Source of the DNA: an uncultured Campylobacter sp.
GTDB taxonomy: Bacteria > Campylobacterota > Campylobacteria > Campylobacterales > Campylobacteraceae
NCBI RefSeq assembly: GCF_937921625.1
Contig: NZ_CAKZTI010000028.1
Coordinates: 1 to 64,000 of the forward strand
Reading direction: 5' to 3'
DNA: 64,000 nucleotides
The position numbers and the translations under genes are program-made. Positions within the stretch are counted from its first letter, which is position 1; each line of letters starts with the position of its first letter. The notes below the pieces were generated by a model. That model saw nothing but the letters and a program-made list of their open reading frames with translations, was not told where the DNA came from and made no database searches. Below are positions 44,097-53,381 of the stretch, piece after piece.

Positions 44097-45353
44097 ATGG
44101 CTAAAGTAAACGTTGAAGCGGCTTTGAAGTACCACATAGGCGGTAAAATCGGAACGAATGTAAAAACCCCGTGCGCTACGGCGGAGGATTTGGCGCTTGC
44201 ATATACGCCGGGCGTCGCAGAGCCTTGCAAGGTGATCGAGAATGATCACGAAGCCGCGTTTAAATACACTAATAAAGCCAATCTCGTAGCCGTCATCACT
44301 AACGGCACGGCGGTTTTAGGCCTCGGAGATATCGGCGCGATCGCCGGAAAGCCCGTAATGGAGGGCAAGGCGGTTTTATTTAAAAAATTCGGCGGCGTAG
44401 ATGCCTTCGATATCGAGATCGACGAAAAAGATCCTAAAAAGATAATTGAAATTTGCAAAGCGCTTGCGCCTACGTTCGGTGGTATAAATTTAGAGGATAT
44501 TAAAGCTCCCGAGTGCTTCGAGATTGAGCGCGAGCTACAAAAAGCCGTCGATATCCCCGTCATGCACGATGATCAGCACGGCACCGCGATGATTACGGGT
44601 GCAGGGTTAATCAACGCCGCTATCATCAGCGGCAAAAAGATCGAGGATATGAAGATTGTAGTTAGCGGCTCGGGCGCTGCGGGCATCGCGTGTGCGAAGA
44701 TGTATCAAAATTTAGGCGCTAAACATATCATAATGCTCGATTCCAAAGGGGTGATCCACAAGGGCCGCACCGATCTTACCGAGCAAAAGAAAGAATTTGC
44801 CCTAGACACCGCAGATCGCACGCTAGAGGATGCGATGAAGGGCGCGGATATGTTTTTAGGACTTAGTAAGCCGGGCGTTTTAACCAAAGAGATGGTAAAG
44901 ACTATGGCGCCGCATCCGATCATTTTTGCGCTTGCAAATCCGGTACCGGAAATTTATCCGAGCGAGGTGGAGGAAGTAAGAAGCGACGCGATCGTAGGCA
45001 CCGGCAGAAGCGACTTTGCAAATCAGATCAATAACGTTTTGGGCTTTCCGTATATCTTCCGTGGCGCGCTTGACGTAAGAGCCAAAAAGATTACGGAAAA
45101 TATGAAAATTGCGGCCGCTCGTGCGATGGCGGATCTTGCTCGCGAAGAAGTTCCTGCAGAAATCCGCAAGATGCTGGGCAAGGATAACTTAAAATTCGGT
45201 AAAGACTACGTGATCCCAAATCCTTTCGATCCGCGCGTATTTGCCGTGATCTCGACGGCCGTCGCAAAAGCTGCGGTAGATGACGGCGTCGCTCGCGTCA
45301 AAGAGTTCGACGCTGCAGCTTATAAAAAGAGCCTAGAAGCTAAAAAGCTATGA
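44097..45353 (+). CDS. NAD(P)-dependent malic enzyme (oxaloacetate-decarboxylating)
   Basis: 418 residues, the short malic-enzyme form without the C-terminal phosphotransacetylase domain. It converts malate to pyruvate and CO2. YTPGVAEPCKVI near the N-terminus, the metal site around PVMHDDQHGTA and the dinucleotide-binding VVSGSGAAGIACAK are all present. It starts 1 base after the gltX stop. The corresponding C. jejuni gene is the malate oxidoreductase Cj1287c. The coenzyme cannot be read with certainty. Confidence 0.95.
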   Translation: MAKVNVEAALKYHIGGKIGTNVKTPCATAEDLALAYTPGVAEPCKVIENDHEAAFKYTNKANLVAVITNGTAVLGLGDIGAIAGKPVMEGKAVLFKKFGGVDAFDIEIDEKDPKKIIEICKALAPTFGGINLEDIKAPECFEIERELQKAVDIPVMHDDQHGTAMITGAGLINAAIISGKKIEDMKIVVSGSGAAGIACAKMYQNLGAKHIIMLDSKGVIHKGRTDLTEQKKEFALDTADRTLEDAMKGADMFLGLSKPGVLTKEMVKTMAPHPIIFALANPVPEIYPSEVEEVRSDAIVGTGRSDFANQINNVLGFPYIFRGALDVRAKKITENMKIAAARAMADLAREEVPAEIRKMLGKDNLKFGKDYVIPNPFDPRVFAVISTAVAKAAVDDGVARVKEFDAAAYKKSLEAKKL

Positions 45354-45397
45354 TTCCTTGCTCCTGCGCGAGGCGAGATTAAATTTAAGAGGCGTAA

Positions 45398-46846
45398 ATG
45401 AAAGATTTGGCTTTACTTACCGATTTTTATCAGCTTAGTATGATGCAGGGCTATTTTTTTACGAAGCCCGATCAGACAGCGGTTTTTGACGTTTTTTATC
45501 GTAAAAACCCAAGCGGCGGCGGTTACGCGATATTTTGCGGCTTAAACGAGGTCGTGGATTATATCGAAAACTTAAAATTTAGCGAGGACGACATCGCGTA
45601 TCTAAAAAGTTTAAATTTCTTTAAGCCGGAATTTTTGGAATTTCTAAGAGGCTTTAAATTTAGCGGCGAAATTTACGCAATGGACGAGGGGCAGATCGTA
45701 TTTCCGCACGAGCCGCTGATCCGCGTCAAGGCAAACATTATGGAAGCGCAGCTCATCGAGACCGCGATCCTAAATACGATAAATTTCCAAACTCTCATCG
45801 CTACGAAAAGCTCGCGCATAAACTTTAGCGCCAAAGGTGATTCGGTGATGGAGTTTGGCTTGCGCCGCGCTCAGGGGCGAAGCGCCGGTATCTACGGCGC
45901 AAAGGCTGCGATTATAGGCGGTTGCAGCGCCACGTCAAACGTGCTCGCCGCAAAGAAATTTGACGTCCCTGCGATCGGCACTCACTCGCACTCGTGGATT
46001 CAGAGCTTTGATAGCGAGCTGGAGGCGTTTCGCGCTTACGCCGAAATTTATCCGGATAGCGCGCTTCTGCTCGTCGATACCTACGATACGCTCGCAAGCG
46101 GCGTGCCGAATGCAATCAAGGTTTTTGAGGAGCTGCGCGCAAGCGGTCATAAGCCGCTTGGAATCCGCATAGATTCGGGCGATCTGGAGTATCTAACCAA
46201 ACAGGCGCGCAAGATGCTCGACGCAGCAGGCTTTAATGACGCAAAGATCACTGCGTCGAATGATCTGGACGAATACGCGATTGATCAGCTCAAGCTTTTC
46301 GACGCTAAAATCGATAGCTGGGGGATCGGCACGAGGCTTATTACCGGCGGAGACAGTTCGAGCCTCGGCGGCGTGTATAAACTAAGCGGTATCGAAAAAG
46401 ATGGTGAGATCGTGGCTAAGATCAAAATTTCAAACGATCCGCGCAAGATCAATAATCCCGGCTACAAACAGGTCTTTAGGCTCTACGACAAAGATAACGG
46501 CATGGCGCTTGCCGATCTTATCGTGCTTGATGACGAGAGTATAGACGAGAGCGCGCCGCTTGAAATTTTTCACCCGCTTTACACCTACAAACGCAAAATT
46601 TTAACGAATTTCAGCGCGCATAAGCTCTTACGCCCCGTTTTCAAGGAGGGCAAATTCGTAGGCATGCGCCGCACGGTAAGCGAGATCGCGCGTTTTAGCA
46701 AGGAGCAGAAGAGCAAATTTTGGCTCGAGCACCTTCGCAACGTCCATCCGCAAAGCTACAAAGTGGATCTCTCTCAAAAGCTTTGGGATATCCGAAAATC
46801 ACTCATCAACGAGTGTAACCTAAATTTAAAGGAGAAATATGTTTAA
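45398..46846 (+). CDS. pncB: Nicotinate phosphoribosyltransferase
   Basis: 482 residues. It joins nicotinate to PRPP to make nicotinate mononucleotide for NAD salvage. The N-terminal LLTDFYQLSMMQGYF is the family start. FGLRRAQG and AIGTHSHSWIQSF are the conserved active-site regions, the latter with the histidine pair typical of the enzyme. GIRIDSGDLEYL follows. GAGGCG is a weak ribosome-binding site. The stop overlaps the next lipoprotein gene by 8 bases. At this place C. jejuni has upp. Confidence 0.95.
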   Translation: MKDLALLTDFYQLSMMQGYFFTKPDQTAVFDVFYRKNPSGGGYAIFCGLNEVVDYIENLKFSEDDIAYLKSLNFFKPEFLEFLRGFKFSGEIYAMDEGQIVFPHEPLIRVKANIMEAQLIETAILNTINFQTLIATKSSRINFSAKGDSVMEFGLRRAQGRSAGIYGAKAAIIGGCSATSNVLAAKKFDVPAIGTHSHSWIQSFDSELEAFRAYAEIYPDSALLLVDTYDTLASGVPNAIKVFEELRASGHKPLGIRIDSGDLEYLTKQARKMLDAAGFNDAKITASNDLDEYAIDQLKLFDAKIDSWGIGTRLITGGDSSSLGGVYKLSGIEKDGEIVAKIKISNDPRKINNPGYKQVFRLYDKDNGMALADLIVLDDESIDESAPLEIFHPLYTYKRKILTNFSAHKLLRPVFKEGKFVGMRRTVSEIARFSKEQKSKFWLEHLRNVHPQSYKVDLSQKLWDIRKSLINECNLNLKEKYV

Positions 46847-47210
46847 AGTTCTATCGTGCGCCGCTTTGGCGTTAGTTTTGCTAGGATGCGGCTCAAACCA
46901 GCTCCGCCAATCCCCGGATAGCGCTATGAATAAGCAAGCACAGAGCGAAAAAACCATAACTCAAGAGAACGCAAAGACCTTCTATTTCGTCGATGAGCAG
47001 GGCAAAAAACTTTCGCTTAGCTCAAACGACGATTTTAATACCGCCGTGCTAGAGGACGATAGCGGCAAAAGCTACAACCTCAAGCGCGAGCGAGCCGCAG
47101 ACGGCATCTATATGGAGAACAAAGACGGAGTGAGCATCCACTTCAAAAAAGGTGAGGGCATAGTGGAGTTTAGCAAATACAAATCCATCCCGATCACCGA
47201 GGTCAAATAA
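46839..47210 (+). CDS. Small lipoprotein, possibly MliC-like lysozyme inhibitor
   Basis: 123 residues. A lipoprotein signal is clear: a hydrophobic stretch then LVLLGCGSN, with the lipidated cysteine at 17. The mature part has the layout of the MliC/PliC C-type lysozyme-inhibitor domain: a FYFVDEQGKKLSLSS strand pair, AVLEDDSGKSYNLKR, then an ADGIYMENKDGVSIHFKKGE segment resembling the SASGxxYxxxxxxxxxKG core. The domain lacks the usual cysteine pair. Overlaps pncB by 8 bases. The MliC assignment is tentative; the lipoprotein call is firm. Confidence 0.75.
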   Translation: MFKVLSCAALALVLLGCGSNQLRQSPDSAMNKQAQSEKTITQENAKTFYFVDEQGKKLSLSSNDDFNTAVLEDDSGKSYNLKRERAADGIYMENKDGVSIHFKKGEGIVEFSKYKSIPITEVK

Positions 47211-47225
47211 ATCCTGAAATTTTTT

Positions 47226-47258
47226 GGTTAAATTCCGATTTAGCGCCGGAATTTGACC
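47226..47258 (+). terminator. Hairpin after the lipoprotein gene
   Basis: A 12-bp stem with one G-T pair: GGTTAAATTCCG (47226-47237) against CGGAATTTGACC (47247-47258), with a 9-base loop, followed by TCTTTTC. It lies 16 bases after the stop at 47210 and 30 bases before mqnA. It is a plausible terminator or attenuator between the two genes. Confidence 0.55.
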
Positions 47259-47287
47259 TCTTTTCTGCGCTAAATTCGGAGAAAGTT

Positions 47288-47980
47288 ATGTTACTAGGCA
47301 AAATCGATTATCTAAATTTGCTCCCATTTCACGTATTTTTAAAATCCCTTCCGCTGCCGTCTTATGTTAAAAAATCGATAGAATTTAAAAAAGGGGTGCC
47401 GAGCAAGCTCTGCGCCGATCTTTATAGCCGCAGGATAGACGCTGCGGTGATCTCAAGCATCGAAAGCCGCCGTGCAAAATACTGCAAGCTGCCTCTGGGA
47501 ATCGTTGCAAAGCGCGAAGTGCTAAGCGTGCTCGTTCGCAAAAACTCGGCGCCCAGGCTTGATCCTGCGTCGATGAGCTCAAATATGCTAGCCCGCGTGC
47601 TGGATCTTAGCGGCGAGGTGCTGATCGGCGATAATGCTCTAAAGGCGCTGCTTTCGCAGGGCGGGGATAAATTCTACGATCTTGGCAAAATTTGGCAGCA
47701 GCGTACGGGCTTGCCCTTTGTTTTCGGGCGGCTGTGCTGCGTGAAAAATGATAAAATTTACTCACGCCTGGCGACGAAATTTTTGCGTTCGCACATTAAA
47801 ATTCCAAGATATATCCTGCAGAGCTACGCTCTTTCGCGCGGCATAAAAGAGCGCGAAATTTTAAATTATCTGAAATTTATCGGTTATGAGATCGGCGTCC
47901 GCGAGGAGCTGGCTCTGAAAAAATTTATCGCTAAAGCCAAAAAATTAAAATTTAATCCGGTTCAAAAGGAGGAACTATGA
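47288..47980 (+). CDS. mqnA: Chorismate dehydratase MqnA (futalosine pathway)
   Basis: 230 residues. MqnA converts chorismate to 3-enolpyruvyl-benzoate, the entry to the futalosine route of menaquinone synthesis used by Campylobacter. The N-terminal GKIDYLNLLPFHVF is the family signature. The middle has ISSIESRRAKYCKLPLGI and the periplasmic-binding-protein-like fold continues with GDNALKALL and GLPFVFGRLCC. The C-terminus is basic. It overlaps gdhA by 4 bases. The position matches Cj1285c in C. jejuni. Confidence 0.92.
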   Translation: MLLGKIDYLNLLPFHVFLKSLPLPSYVKKSIEFKKGVPSKLCADLYSRRIDAAVISSIESRRAKYCKLPLGIVAKREVLSVLVRKNSAPRLDPASMSSNMLARVLDLSGEVLIGDNALKALLSQGGDKFYDLGKIWQQRTGLPFVFGRLCCVKNDKIYSRLATKFLRSHIKIPRYILQSYALSRGIKEREILNYLKFIGYEIGVREELALKKFIAKAKKLKFNPVQKEEL

Positions 47981-49335
47981 AGTCTTACATCGATGACTTG
48001 CTGCTAAATTTAAAGCGCGCCAATCCCGGTCAGGAGGTCTTTATCCAGGCATCGACCGAAATTTTATACTCGCTCATACCGCTTCTAAAGCGCGACGAGC
48101 GATACGTGAAAAATAAAATTTTAGAGCGTATTTTGGCGCCCGAGCGCACGATGATGTTTCGCGTCGTCTATATGAGCGACGGCGGCGAGCCCTGCGTGCA
48201 TACGGGATATCGCATAGAGTTCAACTCCGCTCTGGGTCCTTATAAAGGCGGCCTGCGCTTTCATCCGAGCGTAAATTTGGGCGTTTTAAAATTTTTAGGG
48301 TTTGAGCAAATTTTTAAAAATTCCCTCACGGGTCTTAATATCGGCGGCGCAAAAGGCGGCGCAAATTTCGATCCCAAGGGCAAGAGCGACGGCGAGATTA
48401 TGAGATTTTGTCAAGCTTTTATGTTAGAACTTCACCGCCTAATCAGCTCCAATACCGACGTGCCTGCGGGCGACATCGGCGTGGGCGGTCGCGAGATCGG
48501 CTATATGTACGGCGCGTATAAAAAGCTCACCCGCAGATTTGACGGCGCGCTTACGGGCAAAGGGCTAAGCTGGGGCGGCAGCCTCGCGCGCACCGAGGCT
48601 ACGGGCTACGGCTCCGTGTATTTCGCAAACGAGATGCTCGCTACCAGAGGCGATTCGCTGCACGGCAAAATTTGCACGATCTCGGGCGCCGGCAACGTCG
48701 CGATCTACACAGCCGAAAAGCTATATCAAATGCAGGCTAAGCCCGTCACCGTGAGCGATTCTACGGGCTTTATCTATGATGCCGAGGGAATCGACGTGGC
48801 GCTGCTTAAAAAGCTAAAAGAGCAACTGCGCGTGGGGCTTTGCGAATATATCAAGGAGCGCCCTAGCGCAAAATTTATCCCCGTAAGCGCCTATCCCGCA
48901 GGCCGCAACGGCGTGTGGAGCGTGCCGTGCGACGCCGCGTTTCCGAGCGCTACGCAAAACGAGCTTAATCTGCAAGACGTAAAGACTCTCTATGCCAACG
49001 GATGTCGCATGGTTTGCGAGGGCGCGAATATGCCAAGCACGCTTGAGGCGATCGATTTTATGCTCGCGCAAAAAGACTTTCTTTTCGGTCCTGCCAAAGC
49101 GGCGAATGCGGGCGGCGTGGCTACAAGCGGGCTTGAGATGGCGCAAAACGCGCAGATGGCGTCGTGGAGCTTCGAACAGGTCGACGGCAAGCTGCGCGAG
49201 ATCATGCGCCACATATTTCGTACCAGCTACGAGACCTCGAAGGAATTCGGCGCGGAGGGCAATCTCGTGCTGGGCTCGAATATCGCGGGCTTTCGCCGCG
49301 TAGCCGATGCGATGCTGGATCAAGGCCTGGTTTAG
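47977..49335 (+). CDS. gdhA: NADP-type glutamate dehydrogenase
   Basis: 452 residues, the hexameric short form. It interconverts 2-oxoglutarate plus ammonia and glutamate. PYKGGLRFHPSVNLGVLKFL holds the substrate-binding lysine, and GGAKGGANFDPKGKSD the catalytic lysine region. The Rossmann domain begins at ISGAGNVAIYTAEKL, and the GAG...NVA pattern with a serine-rich following strand is the NADP type. An AGGAGG ribosome-binding site lies within the end of mqnA; the genes overlap by 4 bases. Confidence 0.96.
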   Translation: MKSYIDDLLLNLKRANPGQEVFIQASTEILYSLIPLLKRDERYVKNKILERILAPERTMMFRVVYMSDGGEPCVHTGYRIEFNSALGPYKGGLRFHPSVNLGVLKFLGFEQIFKNSLTGLNIGGAKGGANFDPKGKSDGEIMRFCQAFMLELHRLISSNTDVPAGDIGVGGREIGYMYGAYKKLTRRFDGALTGKGLSWGGSLARTEATGYGSVYFANEMLATRGDSLHGKICTISGAGNVAIYTAEKLYQMQAKPVTVSDSTGFIYDAEGIDVALLKKLKEQLRVGLCEYIKERPSAKFIPVSAYPAGRNGVWSVPCDAAFPSATQNELNLQDVKTLYANGCRMVCEGANMPSTLEAIDFMLAQKDFLFGPAKAANAGGVATSGLEMAQNAQMASWSFEQVDGKLREIMRHIFRTSYETSKEFGAEGNLVLGSNIAGFRRVADAMLDQGLV

Positions 49336-49711
49336 GTCTACTTATCGCGCCCAAAGTCGCAGCTCGCTTTTAAATTTAAGATTTTTAAATTTACGGCAAG
49401 CTTTTTGGCTGCTTTGATAAAATTTCAATCGTTTTCGCCGAGGATATAACCACTCATCGATATGCTTTGTGCGTCTTGCGTTGGCATCGTATGCGCTGCG
49501 TGAATTTTAAATGACGCTCAGGCGCAATGCGGTTTTAAAATTTTAGCTCGTCGTAGCAATGCTTTTAAAATTTAGCCTCGAAGCCGCTTTAAAATTTAGC
49601 CTAAAATTTTATCTCAGCTCGCCCGCGCAGCGCGTAAATTTAAACCGAGCACGGGCTGAGCGTTTACCGCAGTTTGGCATAATGGCACAAATTTTATCCA
49701 AAGGTTGCAAT
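49336..49711. other. Gene-free stretch between gdhA and the DUF4197 gene
   Basis: 376 bases with repeated TTTTAAAATTTAGCC-like words and no recognisable gene or RNA. A frame open from 49559 is only an upstream extension of the DUF4197 gene, whose real start is at 49712. Confidence 0.5.
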
Positions 49712-50443
49712 ATGAAAAAATTTATGGTTTTACTCGCCGCTGCGTCGCTGTCGCTTGCGCATGCGGACGTTACGGATATCCTAAAGCAGGGCGCGGACGT
49801 GCTCGGTGCGACTCAGAGCGGAAACTATAAAGACCTGTTCGCTTCCGCTACGAACCGAGCCGCAAGCGAGCTCGCCAAGGGCTACATCCACAGCAAGACC
49901 GCTAAAATCGAGCTTCCTCCTTCGCTGAAGGCCGCTGCGAAGCTTGCGAGAAAGGTGGGCGGCGATAAATGGGAACGCGAGCTCGTCGTGAGTATGAACG
50001 ATGCCGCTACCAAGGCGGTGAGCGGCGCATCAAAGATATTTTTGCAAGATCTGAAATCTATGAGCGATGCCGACGTTAAAAAGCTCATCGGCGGCGGCGA
50101 CACGGCGCTTAGCGAGTATTTACAGAGCAAATCGGGCGCGAAGCTACGGGCGGTTTTCAGACCGATCGTAAGCGACATGATGAGCAAAAACAGCTTCGCG
50201 ACGGCGTATAATGGGCTAAATTCCTTCGCACAAAATAAGATCGCGGGCAATGAAGCGGTGCAAAACATCGCGCGCGGACTGGGCGCGAGCGAGTATCTGC
50301 CTAAGCAGGGCGAGGATTTGAACGATTACATCACGCAAAAGACGCTGGATGGGCTGTTTGCGGTAATGAGGGAAAAAGAAAGCGCGCTTCGCGGCGGCGC
50401 CGTCGGCAAAGGTGCCGGGATTTTAGGCAAGGTGCTGAAATAA
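49712..50443 (+). CDS. DUF4197 family periplasmic/secreted protein
   Basis: 243 residues from the ATG at 49712, chosen because it starts a signal peptide (KKFMVLLAAASLSLAHA, probable cut after AHA at 18) and AAAGG lies upstream. The mature part fits DUF4197: IELPPSLKAAAKLARKVGGD, an ALSEYLQSKSG region and KTLDGLFAVMREKES near the end. The function of the family is not known. It stands alone between gdhA and the AT-rich small-gene island. Confidence 0.85.
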   Translation: MKKFMVLLAAASLSLAHADVTDILKQGADVLGATQSGNYKDLFASATNRAASELAKGYIHSKTAKIELPPSLKAAAKLARKVGGDKWERELVVSMNDAATKAVSGASKIFLQDLKSMSDADVKKLIGGGDTALSEYLQSKSGAKLRAVFRPIVSDMMSKNSFATAYNGLNSFAQNKIAGNEAVQNIARGLGASEYLPKQGEDLNDYITQKTLDGLFAVMREKESALRGGAVGKGAGILGKVLK

Positions 50444-50919
50444 AGCTCGCGGCGAGGTTTTGGCGTAAATTTCGCCGTATAGCTACTTTCGGTTGCTTCG
50501 CGCTGCTGCCTGCGTAGTCTAAAGCTTCGCGCAAAGTGCCCGCTCGCGCGAAGCGACTGCTTGCATTAAAGCGAGCGCACGGCGAAATTTAGAAGTTCGT
50601 TTACCGCGCGCTTGGAGCCTGTTTGCTTTAGACGATAACCTTAGCGCGGAGTTTAGTCTGCGAAATTTGAAACTGTAAAATTTAGAAATTTAGCAAGACG
50701 CAAAGGATTTGAAATTTTAAAATTTCACGCGGAGTTTTAGAATTTTACGCGGTGTTTAGGTGTGCGCATAAATTAGCGTTTATATCTAAAATTTTAAAAA
50801 ACGGCAAAGTATCGGGATAGCAGAGCGGTAACAGATAAGCGTGTAAGAGTAAAGCAAGAAAGCCATCTTGTAAATTTCGCTTCTTTCATATCTCTCTTTA
50901 TTGTTTCGCAAAAACCGGT
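50444..50919. other. Gene-free stretch at the island border
   Basis: About 475 bases. An inverted repeat GCTTCGCGC (50524-50532) / GCGCGAAGC (50546-50554) could end the DUF4197 transcript. Further right are AAATTT-type words and then the AT-rich island. No tRNA or integrase site is recognised at this border. Confidence 0.45.
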
Positions 50920-51192
50920 TTACTCATTAGTTCTATTATTTTCCGATTCCATTTTTCTTAATTCTTTAAGCGCTCTATTATGGACATTGGCTTGCTTGCA
51001 AACTCTACCTTCAGCAGCAATATATCTTACTAAATTTATATCATTTGTATCGATTGCTATCAATAATCTACCCATAAGCCTTTCCTCTACAAAAAACGTA
51101 TAATCGCACTTTGCACACAAAGTACTTTCATAAATTATAAATAATAACAAAAGTACTACGGCGCAAATTATAAATTTTAATACTTTAACCAT
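50920..51192 (-). CDS. Small membrane-anchored protein with ankyrin-like segment
   Basis: 90 residues. The N-terminus is a basic then strongly hydrophobic segment (FIICAVVLLLLFIIY, about 7-21), so it is a membrane anchor or uncleaved signal. The remainder contains LLIAIDTNDINLVRYIAAEG, which looks like a single ankyrin-type helix pair, and a charged tail. A GGAGAA ribosome-binding site precedes the ATG. Not recognised further. Last gene (by transcription) of the AT-rich island; such small anchored proteins are common among toxin-immunity genes, which is only an inference. Confidence 0.6.
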   Translation of the reverse strand: MVKVLKFIICAVVLLLLFIIYESTLCAKCDYTFFVEERLMGRLLIAIDTNDINLVRYIAAEGRVCKQANVHNRALKELRKMESENNRTNE

Positions 51193-51255
51193 ATTTTCTC
51201 CTTGTGTGTATTCTTGCCCGTATATATTGTTAATGTCGATTGGCGAGGCATTATA

Positions 51256-52053
51256 TCACTTCTTATTTTTAAATTTAAATCTCTTTTGCTTAATCTTTAT
51301 AAAATTTTCCAGTTGCTTATCGGTAAAATTTAAAACCTCTTTTCGATTTTGTAAATTTACATAGGTGTGCCTTATATCGCAGCAGCTATCAAAAATATAT
51401 TTCCAATTTTTAATTAGCCAGTCTGCTTCTATTGTGTTTTTATCCGTTTCAAATAAAAACGGCAAAACCCATAAGCCCGCCTTGTAGCCGCTAATTACGA
51501 TCAATTTTATAAAATTTACTCCATCATCGTCTTTTGCTTTTACTACGACAAAGCTTACATTTTTCTCATATGGATAGCAGGATTTTCTACACTCGATAAT
51601 ATCTCCGACTTTGATCTTTCCGCGAAATTTTAAGAGGGGAACGCTAAGCTTTTCTATCAAATTTGTCTTTATGCGTCTATTGCGTCCGAATTTATCCCTA
51701 GGTTTTGTCAGTCTGAAACCGGGGATCGCTTCGTCGCAATCTTCTTTGTAATATTTGAGTTCATCGCTACTAAGGTAATTATCGGAGCATATAAATACCT
51801 CCTGGGGGCTCGCATTGATGCCGAAATTTGCTAAATTACGAATCAATTGCTCCTTATCCACGACAAACCCCGCTTTGCTTGATAGCATCTCGCTAGGAAG
51901 TTCAAAATATCTGGTATTTTTTAAATTTAAAAGGCAAGGATTTTCTGTCCAGAAACATCGCTCATCGCAGACCATAAGCTCATCGTCGTTAAATTTTATA
52001 ATATCGCCTCTTTGTAAATCATTGTCGAAGGTTGATATTGGTAAGATAGTCAT
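51256..52053 (-). CDS. Hypothetical protein in the AT-rich island
   Basis: 265 residues, not recognised. There is no signal peptide or membrane segment. Beta-rich character with repeated short charged turns: RGDIIKFNDDELMVC near the start and VGDIIECRKSCYPYEK later look like two related small barrel-like elements (GDIIxF/E). The C-terminus is very basic (lysine-rich). Lower GC than the flanking housekeeping genes. The neighbours include an Imm53-type immunity gene, so this may be part of a toxin-immunity collection, but nothing in the sequence proves it. Confidence 0.65.
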   Translation of the reverse strand: MTILPISTFDNDLQRGDIIKFNDDELMVCDERCFWTENPCLLNLKNTRYFELPSEMLSSKAGFVVDKEQLIRNLANFGINASPQEVFICSDNYLSSDELKYYKEDCDEAIPGFRLTKPRDKFGRNRRIKTNLIEKLSVPLLKFRGKIKVGDIIECRKSCYPYEKNVSFVVVKAKDDDGVNFIKLIVISGYKAGLWVLPFLFETDKNTIEADWLIKNWKYIFDSCCDIRHTYVNLQNRKEVLNFTDKQLENFIKIKQKRFKFKNKK

Positions 52054-52122
52054 TCAAAGTCCTTTTTTGCTTGCTAGATTAAACATGTTCATAATAAATT
52101 TTCGTTATTTGTAATCGCTAAA

Positions 52123-52755
52123 TTACACCTCTATAACCACATCTTTATACTTTTCATAAAGCCTCGGCTTTAAAATTTTATCACGATACTCTTTGCCCGC
52201 ATTAGTCATACATATCCAATGGCTAAATCTGCTCCATGTGTTAGGGTCTTTCCAAGTTATCTCTGCTTGGGGAGTTATTTTGTCCTCCTCTAAAAATTTA
52301 TACTCAAAAAAGAAATTATCTCTAAAATAGATCCACTTCTCATAAAGCGACATCCCTAGATCGATCTTGGATAAATTCGTATCGAAGTCAGCCCATTTCT
52401 TTCTTAAATTTCCGCGCTCTATGCCGAAGTCTATCATACCCCCTAAAAATAGTTGGCCCATTACTCCGAAATACTCTCCCGCGTATGTCGGATAGGCTGA
52501 AATTTCAGGATTATCTTCGTCCGCTAGCTTATAGTCGCTTTGGATAATCCCATATAGTTCAAACCATTCGTACCAATCAAAGATTTCATATTCAATGTAA
52601 TCTAAAATATCTTTTTTTCTGGTACCGGGAATTTGAGCTAATATGCGAATAAACGAATCCATCCAGCAATCAAATCCTAAAGCCTTATAAAGTTCTTCAT
52701 CTTTGTTAAAAACCCAGCCGTATAGTTCATTCGGTTTCAAAATTTTAAATTTCAT
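52123..52755 (-). CDS. Hypothetical protein in the AT-rich island
   Basis: 210 residues, not recognised. Rich in aromatic residues (many W, Y, F), for example YIEYEIFDWYEWFELYG and WTRFSHWIC-like stretches, with no membrane segment. The C-terminus ends KYKDVVIEV. An AAGGAG ribosome-binding site lies upstream. Soluble, acidic and aromatic-rich proteins of about 200 residues are frequent in immunity clusters, but no Imm family could be named. Confidence 0.65.
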   Translation of the reverse strand: MKFKILKPNELYGWVFNKDEELYKALGFDCWMDSFIRILAQIPGTRKKDILDYIEYEIFDWYEWFELYGIIQSDYKLADEDNPEISAYPTYAGEYFGVMGQLFLGGMIDFGIERGNLRKKWADFDTNLSKIDLGMSLYEKWIYFRDNFFFEYKFLEEDKITPQAEITWKDPNTWSRFSHWICMTNAGKEYRDKILKPRLYEKYKDVVIEV

Positions 52756-52819
52756 AGTATCTCCTTTTTAAATTTAATCGGTTGCCGATAGAATTTATCT
52801 TATTGATCCATTAGCGGTC

Positions 52820-53356
52820 TCATATAAACTCGCTAATATAAAAATTATTTGATTCCGAGAGCTTGGGCATACTTTTTATTATTTCATCTAAATCGACGCT
52901 CTTTATTTCGGCGCAATTTTTTACATCGCCGCAGATACCGATAAAAATAAGATCGTCTCTGTTTTTGCCTATAAATTTACCCTTTGCGTAATAGCCGCCT
53001 TCAAATCTTTCATAGGCTATATAATATAATATTTGCTTTAAAATTTCACTTTGATCCAGCTTAAAATAGGTGCAGAATTTCGCGTCCTCCATATCTTGCG
53101 ATATGTCGGTGGCGCCTACGGAGCTTTTTTCATATTTTTTAAGATCTATTTTTCGGATATTGTTTTCATCTCCTTCGCCAATTGCTCCAAGCGCGCGAAA
53201 ATCCATATCTATCTCGCCGTAAATATCAAAAAACAGATAGCTGCCCTTAAAGCTTTTATAGGCGAATTCTTTTACGGCGTCCTTAACAATTTCGATATTT
53301 GCAAGCGTAACTTCGGTCTTTTTGCAAGATTCGTTTTTTATCTCGACTTCGATCAT
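52820..53356 (-). CDS. Hypothetical protein in the AT-rich island
   Basis: 178 residues, not recognised. Acidic and soluble, with no signal. The N-terminal half contains FAYKSFKGSYLFFDIYGE and the second half YIAYERFEGGYYAKGKFIG, giving a mixed alpha/beta look. An AGGAG ribosome-binding site lies at the upstream end, 25 bases from the Imm53 gene stop, so they probably share a transcript. Confidence 0.65.
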   Translation of the reverse strand: MIEVEIKNESCKKTEVTLANIEIVKDAVKEFAYKSFKGSYLFFDIYGEIDMDFRALGAIGEGDENNIRKIDLKKYEKSSVGATDISQDMEDAKFCTYFKLDQSEILKQILYYIAYERFEGGYYAKGKFIGKNRDDLIFIGICGDVKNCAEIKSVDLDEIIKSMPKLSESNNFYISEFI

Positions 53357-53381
53357 CTAGGCTCCTTTATCTAGCTAAATT

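Noticed and set aside
49559..49711. 51-codon upstream extension of the DUF4197 gene
   Set aside because: It would bury the clear signal peptide that starts at 49712.
50444..50919. Possible tRNA or att site at the border of the small-gene island
   Set aside because: No cloverleaf, integrase or direct repeat could be recognised.
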